DNA of 64,000 nt from Alectoria sarmentosa (taxonomy: Eukaryota > Ascomycota > Lecanoromycetes > Lecanorales > Parmeliaceae): the NCBI GenBank assembly GCA_009733775.1, contig WOGZ01000088.1, forward strand, positions 50,176-114,175. The letters run 5' to 3'. This document shows positions 10,625 through 22,184 of the stretch, piece by piece. The translations under genes and the position numbers were made by a program. Position 1 is the stretch's first letter; every line of letters starts with the position of its first letter. Under the pieces are notes generated by a model. It did no database searches. It was not told the DNA's origin and saw only the letters and a program-made list of their open reading frames with translations.

Positions 10625-12450
10625 CCTCATTCGTCAAACTTTCCTCTTTCTCATTTAGTCGTTATGGCAAATTATTATTAGTCTGTCCACACGGCCTCGT
10701 GAGATCTCCAGTACTTCTGAATGCGGCATTAGTGTCATTTTAATATGTCAACCCTTCGACCGTTCCTTGCGGACAGATGGTACTTACTTCCTCGCCGCTT
10801 CCCGCGAAGGTATTGGCCTAGAAGGTTGCAGTATCAGCGTAGGTTCCGGCGGCGGTAAATATTTTCCGGCTCGAAAAGCTCAAAGTCTTTTAATTTGCCC
10901 TCAAACCAAAACATTGGTCTGCAATGGCACTGGTAGAAAATGGAACGTACCTGATTGACAACACATCCTTCGTAAAAATACCAGTAGGCTTGGATGCAAT
11001 GTGGAACCTCAAAACAGCAGGCGTTGCAGCAAGTTTCCGCTGAGGCACCTTGCGGTGTATCTAAACTATAGAGGTTTTTGGATTGGCCGACACCATGGTA
11101 TTACGTTGAAATCCAGCCTAGTTTGCCCAATGACTTCTTGCACCCCCCGGTGGGAGCATTGTTGCGGTGTGAGATTTCGTGCCCCGATGCCGTTGTCAGG
11201 AGAAGTAAGAACGCTTTGGACGGGCAGTTAAAGCACTGCCGCAACGAAAAAAGGCCTACACATGACCGAAGGAACCGGCTAAAGAGCTGAGATGCTGCAG
11301 GTGTTCTGTGCACATCAATAAATGGAAGGCAAGTGGATTGTTAAACGGAAAGCAAGGCAACGATGGAGGAGAGCTGGGATTTGCAGATAAAGCCAAGAAC
11401 GGAAAAGGTGGAGAAAGCCTCAGAATAGACACGTGGTCGCGAACTTCCCCAAGAGGGATAGCTACTATTAAAACTTGACGATTGAGAAAACATAATCGAT
11501 TGGGGGTGGACCCAAGTCGTATTGGTCTCCGCCGCAAATGAAATCAAGATCTTGTGACTGGCAGATGGCACGCAGTGATCAATGCCCCGGCCATTGTATA
11601 TGGCAGCAGCATTTCGTTCGCCTACGGTCGGCAGGCGAGCTAAGGAGGTTTGTAATCAGAGCTTTGAATTCGGATCGCAAGCGTTTTGTGTGGGGGGCTG
11701 GTCGAATTGACAAACTTCCGGAAAGCAGGCGCTACAACCGTGGGAAACACGGAAAAAAGGATAAAATGAAGAGCAAACGGTTGCCAAGAACAGCCGACGA
11801 GGCAAAGCCTTCAATAGTGTTGCATTACATAGTCGACGGCTTTCATCTTCTATCAGTACTCTACCTCGCGAGGTGCAACGACGCAGCTCGCAGTCGATCT
11901 CTTCGAAGAGGAAATGCGTCTTCCATGCGAGTTTTCAGTTTTCGGCTCGGATGACTTTTGGAAGGTCTTGATAAGATTCTGATAAATGCAATTTTGCTTC
12001 GATGGATATAAATGAAGATGGTATCGTGGTCAATGAGAGGGATTTTGTCGCCTCGAAAGCTCACCCAGTCAGGTGACTGCCGAGGCTCTCGCGCTAGTGT
12101 ACTTAACTGCATTAAGTTGGCTCCGGGAATAAAGATCTTGGCATCTCCGTTGGCAGAATTGTACTGCAGAGCTACAACAGTAATTGATACAGTCGAGGCT
12201 TGTTTCTCTGTACGACAGCATGCGCAAAACTTACAAAGGTGGTCGAGATTGTCCATTGCTATGCGGCTGCGGAGGCCGATTTCCCCACACCGTCACCACA
12301 CCGGTGATGAATCAAGGACTTTCTAATTGATGCACTTCCTTTCATCAATCACCAGAGCACCATTGCACACCTCATACCCTGTTGAGAGTTTCGCCGCTCA
12401 AACTAGCACCACCTTCTTAACTTCAAACCTCCCAAGGTCCAGACCGTCCT
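10625..12450. other. Intergenic, no supported gene
   Basis: Several overlapping frames of 70-140 codons occur on both strands (for example 11538-11954 plus and 11861-12256 minus), but they contradict each other and show no domain, signal peptide or phase-consistent splice pattern. A spliced gene could hide here; I cannot support one. Confidence 0.5.
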
Positions 12451-13302
12451 TTAGATGAATCCACCCGGCGGCCCAGCATTCATACTCCACGCCGGGGCAG
12501 TCTTGCCTATCCCAGTACAGCTGATATTATTGGCCCTCCTCTTCGCCCTCTCCACCACGACCATGGCGCTACACATCACCTCCTCCCTCCCACCTTCCGC
12601 CAACGCATCAACGACGTGAAGCTCTCCCAGCTCTTCTTTGTCCTCTTTCTTCCTTCCACTACTGCCTCTCCTTCCAGCACCCGTCATCTGCGACATGGGA
12701 GCCGCATGTACGAACCTCGCCACGATCTCATCCATCTCGTTTGTGAGTTCCAACACTCCCTTGTTGCCCGGATTCGGCATCCACCAGTGTTCATGTCCCC
12801 ATATCGTCGTCCTCAGCCTTTGAGACAGGGAATCTTCAAGCTCGAGCCGCTGGATCATTTGCATGTTCGGCATGTGAGAGTACGTTATCGTCGTCCCAGT
12901 CCCATGTATGTCAAATCTTCCCTCCGCCAGCGGTCGATTGAGGCTTTCGTCGCATTCGCCTGTGGTGATGATGACGTGGGGCTTGCGGTTCATGAAGCCG
13001 CCGGTCTTGTTGGTGCGGATTTTGCAAACGGGGAGGGTACGGGTGTAGGTGGTGGCTGACTCGGAAGGGTGGTCGCGGAGAGTGAGGAGGAAGCTGTCGG
13101 GAGATGTTTGGTGCAGAGTGTAGGTGCTGATGTGGTGGTCGGTGTTGGGAGGGTGGTAAATGGGAAGGATGTCGTTGAGGGCTTGGGGGGTGTAGGGTGG
13201 AAGCTCGTCAGACATGTCTAATATCGTTGGAGGGAGATGGTCAGCGAAGCCTAGTAGGTAGATATGAGAAGGCACTGTTGGCTTGGTGGTCGAGATGGGC
13301 AT
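12451..13302 (-). CDS. Conserved-looking fungal protein of unknown function
   Basis: 283 aa, single exon, ATG at 13302. No family recognised with certainty. The N terminus has a hydrophobic stretch, then DELPPYTPQALNDILPIYHP, which contains an LPPY motif that could bind WW domains (Rsp5-type). The middle is beta-rich with alternating polar and hydrophobic residues, including KIRTNKTGGFMNRKPHVIIT, GRFDIHG, and a Trp-rich WGHEHWWMPN before ELTNEMDEIVARFVHA. This organisation (proline-rich lead, then a beta-sandwich ending in a one-helix segment) is reminiscent of tubby/LURP-like C-terminal folds, but that is inference. A Lys/Glu linker follows. Opposite-strand frames are shadows. Confidence 0.7.
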   Translation of the reverse strand: MPISTTKPTVPSHIYLLGFADHLPPTILDMSDELPPYTPQALNDILPIYHPPNTDHHISTYTLHQTSPDSFLLTLRDHPSESATTYTRTLPVCKIRTNKTGGFMNRKPHVIITTGECDESLNRPLAEGRFDIHGTGTTITYSHMPNMQMIQRLELEDSLSQRLRTTIWGHEHWWMPNPGNKGVLELTNEMDEIVARFVHAAPMSQMTGAGRRGSSGRKKEDKEELGELHVVDALAEGGREEVMCSAMVVVERAKRRANNISCTGIGKTAPAWSMNAGPPGGFI

Positions 13303-14248
13303 GATTTGCGATGCTTGGGAGAGATAGAAGAGTGCTGGATGAGGACTTGCCTGTGGTGGCTCTCATGACACTTTATAAATATCTTGCTCGCGCAGGATGC
13401 TGGCAAAGGGAAGTTCCCATGCTAAGAGCTTGAACGCAGCCTCCTCCTCCAAGTTCTCATTCTACAAGGGAGTGGGCGGGTGAAAATGGCGCAGAGATGC
13501 AAAGCCGCAAACGCGGAAGTGGAAAGGTCATTGTCGACCGAGTTAAGAAGGTTGGCCGAGTGGCAGGTCGAAGGAGGAAACTTTCCTCTTCAGTCAGCGT
13601 CTGAAGAATTCTTCCCCCCACTCTTTTTTTTATTTTGTTTTGTTTTGTTTTGTTTCGTTTCGTTTGAGAAACGCTGACAATGGACTTTTCATCCCTCACT
13701 ATCTATTGCCCCATAAATGACATGGCAGTGTCGATCTTTATCAGCATCCAGTCCGCGAATCGTCACTGAACCATCACGGCTATTTTGACTCCATTCTCCA
13801 GGTGGTTCGAGCTTCGTTTTCCTCTACATGGCCGTACTTTGGTATGGGTAATTGCACATCATCTTCACGTACTCATTACATTGAAGACATATCATGCCCT
13901 GTCATGGCGAAAGTTTCCCTCTCATCCTTCTGGCAACCCTTCAAAAGCCTTTGTAGAGCCCTCTTCTTGCTCATGTTGTTCAATTTGTGGTCATGTCCAC
14001 TTCTTACTTGCAGTGGAGAGAAAAAAGTATGAGGGTCTGGACGCTACATTATCAGAAATTCTGGTACTGACCACTCGATACTCTCTTCCCAAAACAAGAT
14101 GCACAGTAAAATTCTCCGACTTGATCGTATCTTCCCATGGATATTAAGCGCCTAGGTGATGGTGGTGAAGACCGTCAAGTGAATTAACATCTTTCTCTCA
14201 CACATAGCCTAATCTAGCTTCCCCCATTTTACCCCTACCTTGAAGCCC
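13303..14248. other. Intergenic, no supported gene
   Basis: Contains a T-rich tract with TTTTG units (13626-13660). No gene supported. Confidence 0.6.
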
Positions 14249-15313
14249 TTAATCGACCGCCACGTCTTGGACTCGCATCAACCTCTTCACCACCGCTATC
14301 CCTCCCATCACCACCCTCTCAGTCACATCATTCACCCTGCTCATCCGGTCGTCCACATCCAGCACCACGTCCATCAGCCATTCCACCACCACCCCCGTCG
14401 CCGTCTGCTCTCCCGGAAAGAAATGATACTGCCTGTATAGATTATGTTCTGCAATCGCCCATAGTCCCAAGACACGCATGGCGCGCTGATGCACGACCGC
14501 TATCATGGTGCCGAAGAACTCGTCGTGGTGGCGCCTCTTGACCCGCTGAGCACGTTCGCAACGGACCACCCGGTACGCATGGCACATTTCGTGCAAGAGC
14601 GTCCCGAACATCGCCCGGAGGGGATCATCGTTGTTCTGCCGTAGATGGTAGTCGGCGTTCATTAGGATCACACACTTGCCGTGCTCGGGGAGGCGCATCG
14701 TCATTGCCCAGAGCCGCGTCGGCGCTGCAGCGAAGCGGGGGTGTTCGCGAGCTTTGATCCACCGCACGCGGACATGGTCGCGAAGCCGTCCGCCGAAGAA
14801 CAAGAGATCCAAGTCCGCGAACGCTTTGGCGGCTAGATCGGGACCGAATTCCATCCGCTTCTCCATGGCGTAGACGGTCGTTCTCAGAGTGTCGATGGCA
14901 GCTAGCTCGGTCGGCGGCACTCGTCGGCTGATGTGGTTTTGAAGCATGACTTCTCTCGTTGCGTCCATGGCGCTGACATAGGGATGGTTGTTCGGTTCTG
15001 GGAAAGCGTCGGTGTTGTGGACTGTGAGATCGCTTTGGTTGCATGGATAGGACGTTCCGGTATCGGTGCGGAAGGGCACAAAGGCCTGTTGGTACGCTTC
15101 TTCGCTGGGAACCCTGACTTTCCGCGCTCCCAGAGGTCTACTCTCGGAAACACGAGGTTTAAAATTCTCTGGGACGTCGTCAGTGTGACAAGATATGTCC
15201 TGTCCGTTGCAGGCTCCGTTTTGGGTGCAGCGGTCGCACGAATCAATGTCCACGTCCTCAAAGTCATCCATGGACTCCCCTTCGAGGCCGTCAACCTCTG
15301 AACGTCGAGACAT
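14249..15313 (-). CDS. SprT-like zinc metalloprotease domain protein
   Basis: 354 aa, ATG at 15313. Residues about 155-290 carry a SprT-like domain: FADLDLLFFGGRLRDHVRVR (the F-N/G-x-x-L element), KCVILMNADYHLR (a beta strand), then TLLHEMCHAYRVV with the HExxH zinc site at 241-245, and KRRHHDEFFGTMI supplying the usual third His (262 or 263). The family (SprT/Spartan, including yeast Wss1 relatives) cleaves protein adducts, notably DNA-protein crosslinks. The first 150 residues are polar and acidic with a Cys cluster (DSCDRCTQNGACNGQDISCH) that could bind a metal. No zinc-ribbon is evident after the protease domain. Single exon. Role in DNA repair is inferred from the family. Confidence 0.85.
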   Translation of the reverse strand: MSRRSEVDGLEGESMDDFEDVDIDSCDRCTQNGACNGQDISCHTDDVPENFKPRVSESRPLGARKVRVPSEEAYQQAFVPFRTDTGTSYPCNQSDLTVHNTDAFPEPNNHPYVSAMDATREVMLQNHISRRVPPTELAAIDTLRTTVYAMEKRMEFGPDLAAKAFADLDLLFFGGRLRDHVRVRWIKAREHPRFAAAPTRLWAMTMRLPEHGKCVILMNADYHLRQNNDDPLRAMFGTLLHEMCHAYRVVRCERAQRVKRRHHDEFFGTMIAVVHQRAMRVLGLWAIAEHNLYRQYHFFPGEQTATGVVVEWLMDVVLDVDDRMSRVNDVTERVVMGGIAVVKRLMRVQDVAVD

Positions 15314-15924
15314 TGTATAAGCGAAGCGGTAAGTCGTCCAAACCCTACCAGAGGGGTCGAGTTATCGTCTGCGAAGGCGAAGATCTGGTGTCAAGTTAAG
15401 CGGGAAAAGAGAAAGTCAAAGGTCCTTTACTAGGATAAGTTGAGGTGGTCGGTTTCTTCTCTCCTTATCAATGGAAACAACACAATTGCGTGGTTTTATT
15501 GTCAAGACGCAGCCAAACATGATTTTCTTCACTGTCACGGTGTGGGCTTTGTTCGATAGAACAAACGCCTTGTCATTGATGTCTTCTGTGGAAGAGAATT
15601 GGCAATAGGCACAAAGGACATATGTTATCATTCTTTGAAGCCCGGTACTCGGTCGAGCGCTGTGATGTATGCAATGACTCTGAGCGTCTTCTGCTCTGAC
15701 ATTCCTGGCCAAGGTCTATGGTGAGAATCGTTGGAGCCGCAAAAGTGTTGATTGGCACTTGATGCTTCGTCCATGGACCTGACTGCCGCAGGCGTTCAGG
15801 CTCTGTACCTGCTTGTAGGTGATGAGAATTAAGCATATAGAAACCGATTTAACAAATGAACCTGGAGAGAGCAGTATATACGGTCAAATCTATCAAAGAG
15901 AAAAGAAGTCTATCGAACTAAAGG
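15314..15924. other. Intergenic, no supported gene
   Basis: Two short leftward frames (15416-15712 and 15573-15836) overlap without a domain. Nothing supported. Confidence 0.55.
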
Positions 15925-16801
15925 CTAATTATCAGGATAGTCGCTAGGCATACTACAAGCAAGGCCCGTATTCTGCGCAGGGTTGCCCTTGAGGTAACAG
16001 TCCGTCGTGTTGGAATCGAGCCTGACGCCCACATACCCGTTCGCCACAGTCCCCCACTTGCCATCGTTGATCTGGAAGTAAGACGCATCCGCGTACAAGG
16101 GGAAACTCAGGACGAACTCCTGCATAATCGTCAACGCCGCCCCGTAAATGCCCCAAGTCAGTTTCTGGTGGTTGGCATCCTGCGCGAAGACTTGCACGTT
16201 TTGGATGCCGGAATTGCCGGCAATGTTCCCAACGGCTATCAGGTACGTTTGCGATGTGCTGTGCGGGGAATCGATGGAGCCGTCGCCGTCGCCGTCGTCT
16301 GCTCCTGCGGCGTGGCTTTTCATGGCGTTTTGCGTTGCGTTGAAGGCGCCGTTGAGGCCAGTCCAAAAGATGGGTGCGTCGGTGCCCTTGTTGTAGCCGT
16401 AGGAGCCGATGGGGTCGATGAGGACGGAGGTGGATGTGCCGGCCCCGCACCATAGGTAGGGGAAGTAGGGGTCTGTTGTGGCTTGGGGAGGACCATCGTC
16501 TTGGCTGGGGATGACTATATCGGCGGCAGTAACGGGGCTATGGTGATGGAAAGGGTTCGAATTCAGCTATTGTCTTGGGTAGAATGGCCGCACATGCTGG
16601 GACTTCCAGGTGTGGAAGGATGGTAACTCACTTGCCGGCAATTATGTTCGGCGCATTACCACAGGGGATCTTGGGACTATCACTCCTCCCAGTCAAGCCC
16701 TTGAAGTTGTGACGAGCAATAAGTGGACTCGCGAAAATAAAAGCTGGAGAAAGACAGGTGGCGAAGGCAAGTAATGAGCGGTGGTTTCTAAATGGAGGCA
16801 T
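15925..16801 (-). CDS. Secreted protein, unknown function (effector-like)
   Basis: Two exons rebuilt by hand: 16801-16632 and 16537-15925, joined by a 94-nt intron with donor GTGAGT and acceptor CATAG. The phase closes exactly to a 260-aa protein. Residues 1-28 form a signal peptide (RSLLAFATCLSPAFIFASPL). The mature part has KIPCGNAPNIIAGNPVTAAD, FPYLWCGAGTS, an acidic Gly/Asp segment, SQTYLIAVGNIAGNSGIQNV, and a C terminus with NTTDCYLKGN and GLACSMP. Five or so cysteines could form disulfides. No enzyme motif seen and family not recognised. An overlapping frame at 15953-16453 is a shadow. It lies next to the Zn2Cys6 regulator, but there is no evidence of co-regulation. Confidence 0.75.
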
Positions 16802-17227
16802 TCTTCAAAGAGTGTTAATAATTAGAGATCCGCGACTATTGTCTTTGGAACTTGGCTTGAGAGTTAACGCTGGAGAACATCGGACTCCTTTTGTATATGA
16901 TGTCTCGTGATATTGTAGCGCAGTTTCGTCCTGCGTTTTCCGCTGTGTTTCGGAAAACATGCGATAGGCGTGAGCGTGCGCGGTTACTGTTTCGTACCTC
17001 ACAGGCGAGACGGTACAACCTTCCGACTCCTGAAGTATTTCAAATGATCGTGAAATCTAATCTTGGTCCTGTCGCCAAAATTGAAAACCCTCATGATGTC
17101 TCAAAAACGATGTTTGGTCGGCGCGGAAGGTCCAGATCGTTGCCGACAATTCTGCTATAGCCGCAATCTCGGATCTGTACCAATCCTAATTTGATTTCAG
17201 AGGATGACATGTGTCCTCAAGATTTGG
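16802..17227. other. Intergenic, no supported gene
   Basis: About 425 nt: promoter of the secreted-protein gene and 3' flank of the transcription-factor gene. Nothing else seen. Confidence 0.6.
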
Positions 17228-19474
17228 TCAAGTTGCCTCCGGCCAGCCCCAATCTTCGATCAATGTTTTCTGTGCTTGTTTTCTTGGCCAGCCACTACAC
17301 TGCTCAGTGCCTTGCATAAATTCGATCAGTACCTCCTGTTCAGGCCGATGAGTAAACCAACTACCACCTAGAGGGCACAGATTAGCTACGAACGCTTGAC
17401 CGAGAAGCATAGAATAGCTTGTAAGCCGGGATTGAGTACTTACACATGATGATGGCAAGGCTGGCAGTAAATCTCGCCGGTACGAAGCTGTTGGAGAGCG
17501 CACTACCACACAGCATCCGCACGTACGAAAGAGCAGTCTCCTAGAATTTTCGTTCAACGTCCAGAGACCATTCAAATGATGAATCGGCTGCTCACGTTCA
17601 TCTCCGCCAGAGCGGACTTCATCTGAGGTCCGATGCGTGGAATGTTTGGATCATGCGCTGTCAATAACAGCTTTGCTAGATAGAGAAAATGGGCTGCAAC
17701 CACTTTGACGTTCGCCTTAGTGGGGATGCTGATCCTCAAAGGGATTCTGACCAAGACTCACCGTGCTCATCTGTAGCATAAGTCGCCTCTGGGAACCAAA
17801 GATTGTGGCTCGGATTGCGCGGCTGGAAAAAGAGAGGGTCGAAGCTGCTAGGCCGTTTGTCCGACCACTCTTCAATAAGCTGACAAAGCTCTCGCCATTT
17901 GGCCGGAGTAGGATCGCCCCCGTACGCCCACTGTAACGTTTGGGCGCAGATCCATAGTGCCCTGTGAAGCCAGAAGTCATTATCTAGAGAAGTATCTAAA
18001 GATTCGAAGGTGCAATTTTCCAGATCTGCCTGGACGATGCGCTGATGGCTACAGGCAGCATAAATCTCCGCACGTAGATGCAGCCAGAAGACCGCTCTAC
18101 GTAGTGGGGATGAAAGACGACCGCCGCATGCAGGTAGGAAGGCCGATGTTGCCATGATGTGGCGCACTGAATCACCACCGACTGCGGGGGTCTCGCGTTA
18201 GTAAAGATTTTGAAATGTGCAAACTCATCGAGATAGCATACTATCGATATCTTCGTAGAGATGAAGGATGACAGTGGTCATGAGAAGATTGTCGTCTTTG
18301 ACGCGGTCAGGATCGTTGAGCATGGGAACCATCAGTCCTAAGCATCTATCATGGTAGCGAACTGCTTCATAAGAGTCCAGGTCGGAGACGCGGCTCAAAT
18401 GCAGTGCCGATATGGCAAGGATGGCGTTCATGAGCAAAGGGCTCAAGGCACCCATGCTCGGCGCGATTTTTGTAAAGTGTCTCCTGCTATCGCCAACATC
18501 AAACTGGGCGCAGTATCAGCATGATGAAATGCCCGTATTTTCAGATCTCACACGGACCCATGGACCTAGATTTTGAACGAAATGCATTAAGAGACGGGAC
18601 TCCTCGATGCTTCTTAGTGGCCACACGGACATTGCATCACTGGAGAAATGGGAACGCGGCAAAGGTCTGAAGGTGTCAAAGTTTGCACTTTTTTGGAAAG
18701 TTGTGAACTTTAGCTCTGGTGATTTCTCCTGACGCTTTCGCTCGAGGTGATTTGACGGCATCTGCTGCGTTTCGTCTGGCTCATCGAGGCTGGGTTCTGG
18801 CAGTGCGGCACTTTTGAGAGGTTCTTCGAAATTCGCAATATCGGTCTGATCATCGTTGTTGTAGTTTTCATAGTTCGGAGATGTATGGATAGCAACTCTC
18901 TGGTCTGGCGGTACTCTGTTTCCCATAGGATGCTGATCCCCGCTCGATGGATCCACATTGATTAGGAGAGAAGAAGTATCGGACTCGTCGGCTCCATAGG
19001 CACTGACCACAGCTTCATTCTCATCGACAAACTCTACTCAATCAATTCTCATATCAGTCTTTGTGCAAGGTTTAAGCAATGCTGGTTCGCATACCTTTGA
19101 CTTTGGGACTTTTCCATTCTTGGCCGACGTCAAAGAAAAAGTCATACTTGCTGTACTCGGCGGGCGAAACCGTGCTGGAGGGGCAGACAAGATTTCGAAA
19201 CCTGACGTTGTATCCCCGTATGCAGACACGACCGGCAGATTGGCATTGCGAGCATGTATGCTTTCCATCGCCTGCACCCGATCAGCCGATTTGCAGCGAG
19301 TCACGGAAGCCACCCTTCAGACTCAGACAGAACACTTGAAGACTAGGGCTTACACTTCAAATGCCGCACTCTGCAACTGGCGCTGTGCAAGGAAATGCTT
19401 AGCGAATTCTTTTCGGTAGCATTGTGACAACGGGACTTAAACAGGTGAAAGCATTAAACTCACCAGTCACGCAT
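17228..19474 (-). CDS. Zn2Cys6 transcription factor with fungal-specific TF domain
   Basis: Nine exons: 19474-19464, 19382-19354, 19271-19095, 19033-18552, 18503-18242, 18181-17762, 17702-17596, 17540-17444, 17367-17228. Every intron has GT-AG borders and all phases close to 574 aa. The binuclear cluster is split across three exons and starts at residue 4 (MRDCASCRVRHLKCDGKHTC continuing SQCQSAGRVC): C-x2-C-x6-C-x5-C-x2-C-x6-C, all six Cys present. Downstream the fungal-specific TF domain shows KVKEFVDENEAVVSAYG, LLMHFVQNLGPWVRFDVGDS, MGALSPLLMNAILAISALHL, DFWLHRALWICAQTLQWAY and the C-terminal WFTHRPEQEVLIEFM. It is divergent from the MFS exporter starting at 20388, a common arrangement for a pathway-specific regulator. 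The first two exons are tiny (11 and 29 nt), so gene finders may truncate it. Confidence 0.88.
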
Positions 19475-20387
19475 TAATCCTTTTAACGTAGATGCTGAAA
19501 TCTAGATTCTAGATTCATAGAGTGTAGAAGTGAAATAATTGGAAGACGGTAAACACGGTTGATATGATGGACAGGAATTCCCGAGAGGGAAAGATGTACG
19601 AGTCTTGCTTAGTAATCAAGGATTTGATGACGTAGAGCGAAGAGCCATATCTACTGCCCATCTTCTCATTTTCAACCTCTATCCCATACAACGTACAAAA
19701 AATCGAGTCGCTCCATGGAACATCTGAAGTTTGACAATCGTCGATCTTGAAATCTATTGACGCTTGCAGTCGATTGGTCCATGGAGTGGTATTGACGCGA
19801 AGTGGCAATTGAGTACTCCAACCGATTCAGGAAAGTTCCTTCTTTGAGCCGAGAAGGGAAACTTTCCTTTTAAACGTCTGCCCTTCCGGCAATATTTTCA
19901 TGCCTTCCACGCTATCTCGAATTGCAACCAACGCTCCAAATCTTCACACCACTTCTCTCGCTCCAGCTTCCATAGTTTCTGTCACCATGCCTCTAACAAA
20001 GGAGTGGTAGGGCTGTTCCGAGCAGGCGAATGCAAGCATCTGCCGGATTGAGATATCTGCTGATTTCCACGTTGGTCAGGCTTTACAAAGTCAATAATCC
20101 CCCACATGCGGAAATGTTATGGAACATCTACCGTCTTAGGCTCTCCCTCTTCCCAATTCCTACTGTCCCTATGGCGTTCATTACCAGAAGTCTATCAATT
20201 GCCACTGCCTAGCTTCACTGCCTAGCTTTAACGAGAATGTCATATAAAGAGATCATTCCTCTTCAAAATCAATGTCTTACCAAGAATCCCACTGCACTTG
20301 CAAACCTCGTCTCTACATCAAGTCTGATCCTTCTTCGACTCCCATTGCGAAAGACGCTGCTGAAGAGTTCTTCAAACCACCACCGCC
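19475..20387. promoter_or_regulatory. Divergent promoter between regulator and exporter
   Basis: 913 nt shared 5' region of the leftward Zn2Cys6 factor and the rightward MFS gene. No gene supported inside. It contains a strong inverted repeat at 19830-19867 (separate entry). Confidence 0.65.
19830..19867. promoter_or_regulatory. 38-bp inverted repeat, candidate operator
   Basis: Left arm GGAAAGTTCCTTCT (19830-19843), 8-nt centre TTGAGCCG, right arm AGAAGGGAAACTTTCC (19852-19867). The right arm's complement is GGAAAGTTTCCCTTCT, so the arms match except for two extra bases. It lies 356 nt upstream of the regulator start and about 520 nt upstream of the exporter start. Function as a regulator binding site is inference. 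Confidence 0.4.
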
Positions 20388-22184
20388 ATGTCCTATTCCG
20401 TACCCAAGCCACCTATTCCATGTCATTTACCGTCCATTCGAGCAAAGAATGGCGAAACAGGCGTGGAGGCGCCGAGGTCTCCTCCACCGAAGTACACAAA
20501 GCAGGAGCAAGACTCCTCGACTGGTCAAGCTCGCAAGCGTGCCATTGCGGTTTTGATAGTCTTGACCAACCTTGTGCCGGTACGCTATTCATCCTATCAT
20601 GGCAACTTTCGCTGATTCTTTTCAAAGATGATCTCATTCGGTCTTGGTATTGGGGGTGGACTGATCATCGGGAAATCTCTTGGCGTGGATGGACCAAGCC
20701 AAGCAGCGTGGATCCCAGCATCATACTCGTGAGAAATTTGCAAATCCCCTTTCTCAGTGGACTGGCTGACATGCGCCTTCCTCTAGGCTGACTTCAGGCG
20801 CCTTCGTCCTCATGACTGGCCGACTTGGCTCCATATACGGCCACAAGAACGTCTTGCTCAGCGGAGCGGCGTGGTGGATCGTCTGGTCGTTCATCAACGC
20901 ATTCTGCGACAATTTTATCGCCTTCAATGTTGCAAGAGCCTTGAGTGGTATCGGTGCAGCAATGATTGTGCCCAATGCCATTGCCATTATTGGAACGACG
21001 CTTCCGCCGGGTAAGATGCGCAACCTGAGTCTAGGGTTCTTCGGCGCCGGGGCTCCGGTGGGAGGATGGTTGGGGGCTTTATTTGCCGGTCTCCTAGCTG
21101 AGCTGACACCGTGGAAATGGCTATTCATTTTCATGTAAGCGCCGTCCTGAAGCGAGCCACTGCTCATAGCTGAAATGATGCGATTAGGGCCATACTAGGC
21201 CTGATTGTGTTTGGAAGCCTTGCGCTCCTGCTTCCTCCAGAAGACCCTACCAGCAAGTCAGAGCCAATGGACTGGATCGGTTCCATCCTCGGCATTAGTG
21301 GCCTGATCACCTTCAACTTTGTCTGGAAGTACGTGTCCTAAATTGCGTAACAATTTGTTCCAGCTGACCGTCATAGCCAAGCTCCCACCGCCGGATGGGA
21401 TTCTCCGTACGAAATTGCCCTCTTGATCACCGCCATCATTTTCTTCTCGGCATTCGCTGTCTGGGAACACAAATTCGCGAAACACCCTATCCTGCCCTTG
21501 TCAATTTTCCGGGCTCCCTCATTCTTCCCGCTCGTCATCGTCGTCCTCTTCAGCTTCATGTCCTACGCTACCTTCATCTGGTACCTCGTCGCCTGGCAGC
21601 AGGAGGTTCGCCACTGGTCCGCCCTCTCTACTTCCATCGGCCTCACACCCATTGCGATCTGCGCGGCCGCCGCTGCCTTCATCGCCGCATGGCTCATTCC
21701 GCGCCTGGCAGCTCAGTGGATCTTGGCGATCGGTGCTCTGGCGGTGCTTGTCTCCCAGGTCATCTTAGCGACGATGCCGGCACAACAATCCTATTGGCCA
21801 TCAATTTTTCCGGCTACAGTCATCCAGTCGTTTTGCCCAGACTTCATCTTCACTGCTGCCGCTATCATCGCAAGCAATAGCGTCAAGAGAGATGAGCAGG
21901 GGATCGCGGGAAGCCTGATTGGCACGTTGCAGCTTTATGCGACGAGCATTGGACTGGGATTCGCAGGGGTTGTGGAAGTGCATCTGGGTGGCAGTGGCAA
22001 CGAGAGTGAGATGGTCAGGGGCTATAGAAGTGCTTTGTATTTTGGCATGGGCTTGGCCGTGGTGGCGTTGGTAATTTGTGCGGGTTGGGTGAGGATGCCG
22101 AAGGATGCGAGGGAGGGGTGGCAGGGAGATGATGCGCCAAGCAATCTCCAGCACGAGAAGGAAGGGGCTGGTTCGGAAGTATGA
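20388..22184 (+). CDS. MFS drug/metabolite exporter, 14-TM (DHA2) type
   Basis: Five exons: 20388-20579, 20628-20728, 20787-21134, 21188-21328, 21377-22184; GT-AG introns of 48-58 nt, phases close to 529 aa. A polar N terminus of about 48 residues precedes the first membrane segment. Family signatures: AWIPASYSLTSGAFVLMTGR after TM1, motif A GRLGSIYGHK, ARALSGIGAAMIVPNAIAII, and the antiporter motif C region GFFGAGAPVGGWLGALFAGL. FNFVWNQAPTAGWDSPYEIA and the later hydrophobic blocks give about 14 segments, as in the H+-antiporter DHA2 group (ATR1/azole- or toxin-efflux relatives). Plasma-membrane export of a small molecule in exchange for protons is the likely role; the substrate is unknown. 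Divergent from the Zn2Cys6 factor, which may control it. Confidence 0.9.

Noticed and set aside
11538..12326. Overlapping 104-138-codon frames on both strands
   Set aside because: Mutually exclusive and without domains or splice support.
15953..16453. 166-codon Arg/His-rich minus frame
   Set aside because: Shadow of the secreted protein, whose spliced frame has a signal peptide and exact phase closure.
20237..20791. 184-codon plus frame over the 5' end of the exporter
   Set aside because: Runs through introns of the MFS gene in a different frame; the spliced MFS frame carries family motifs.
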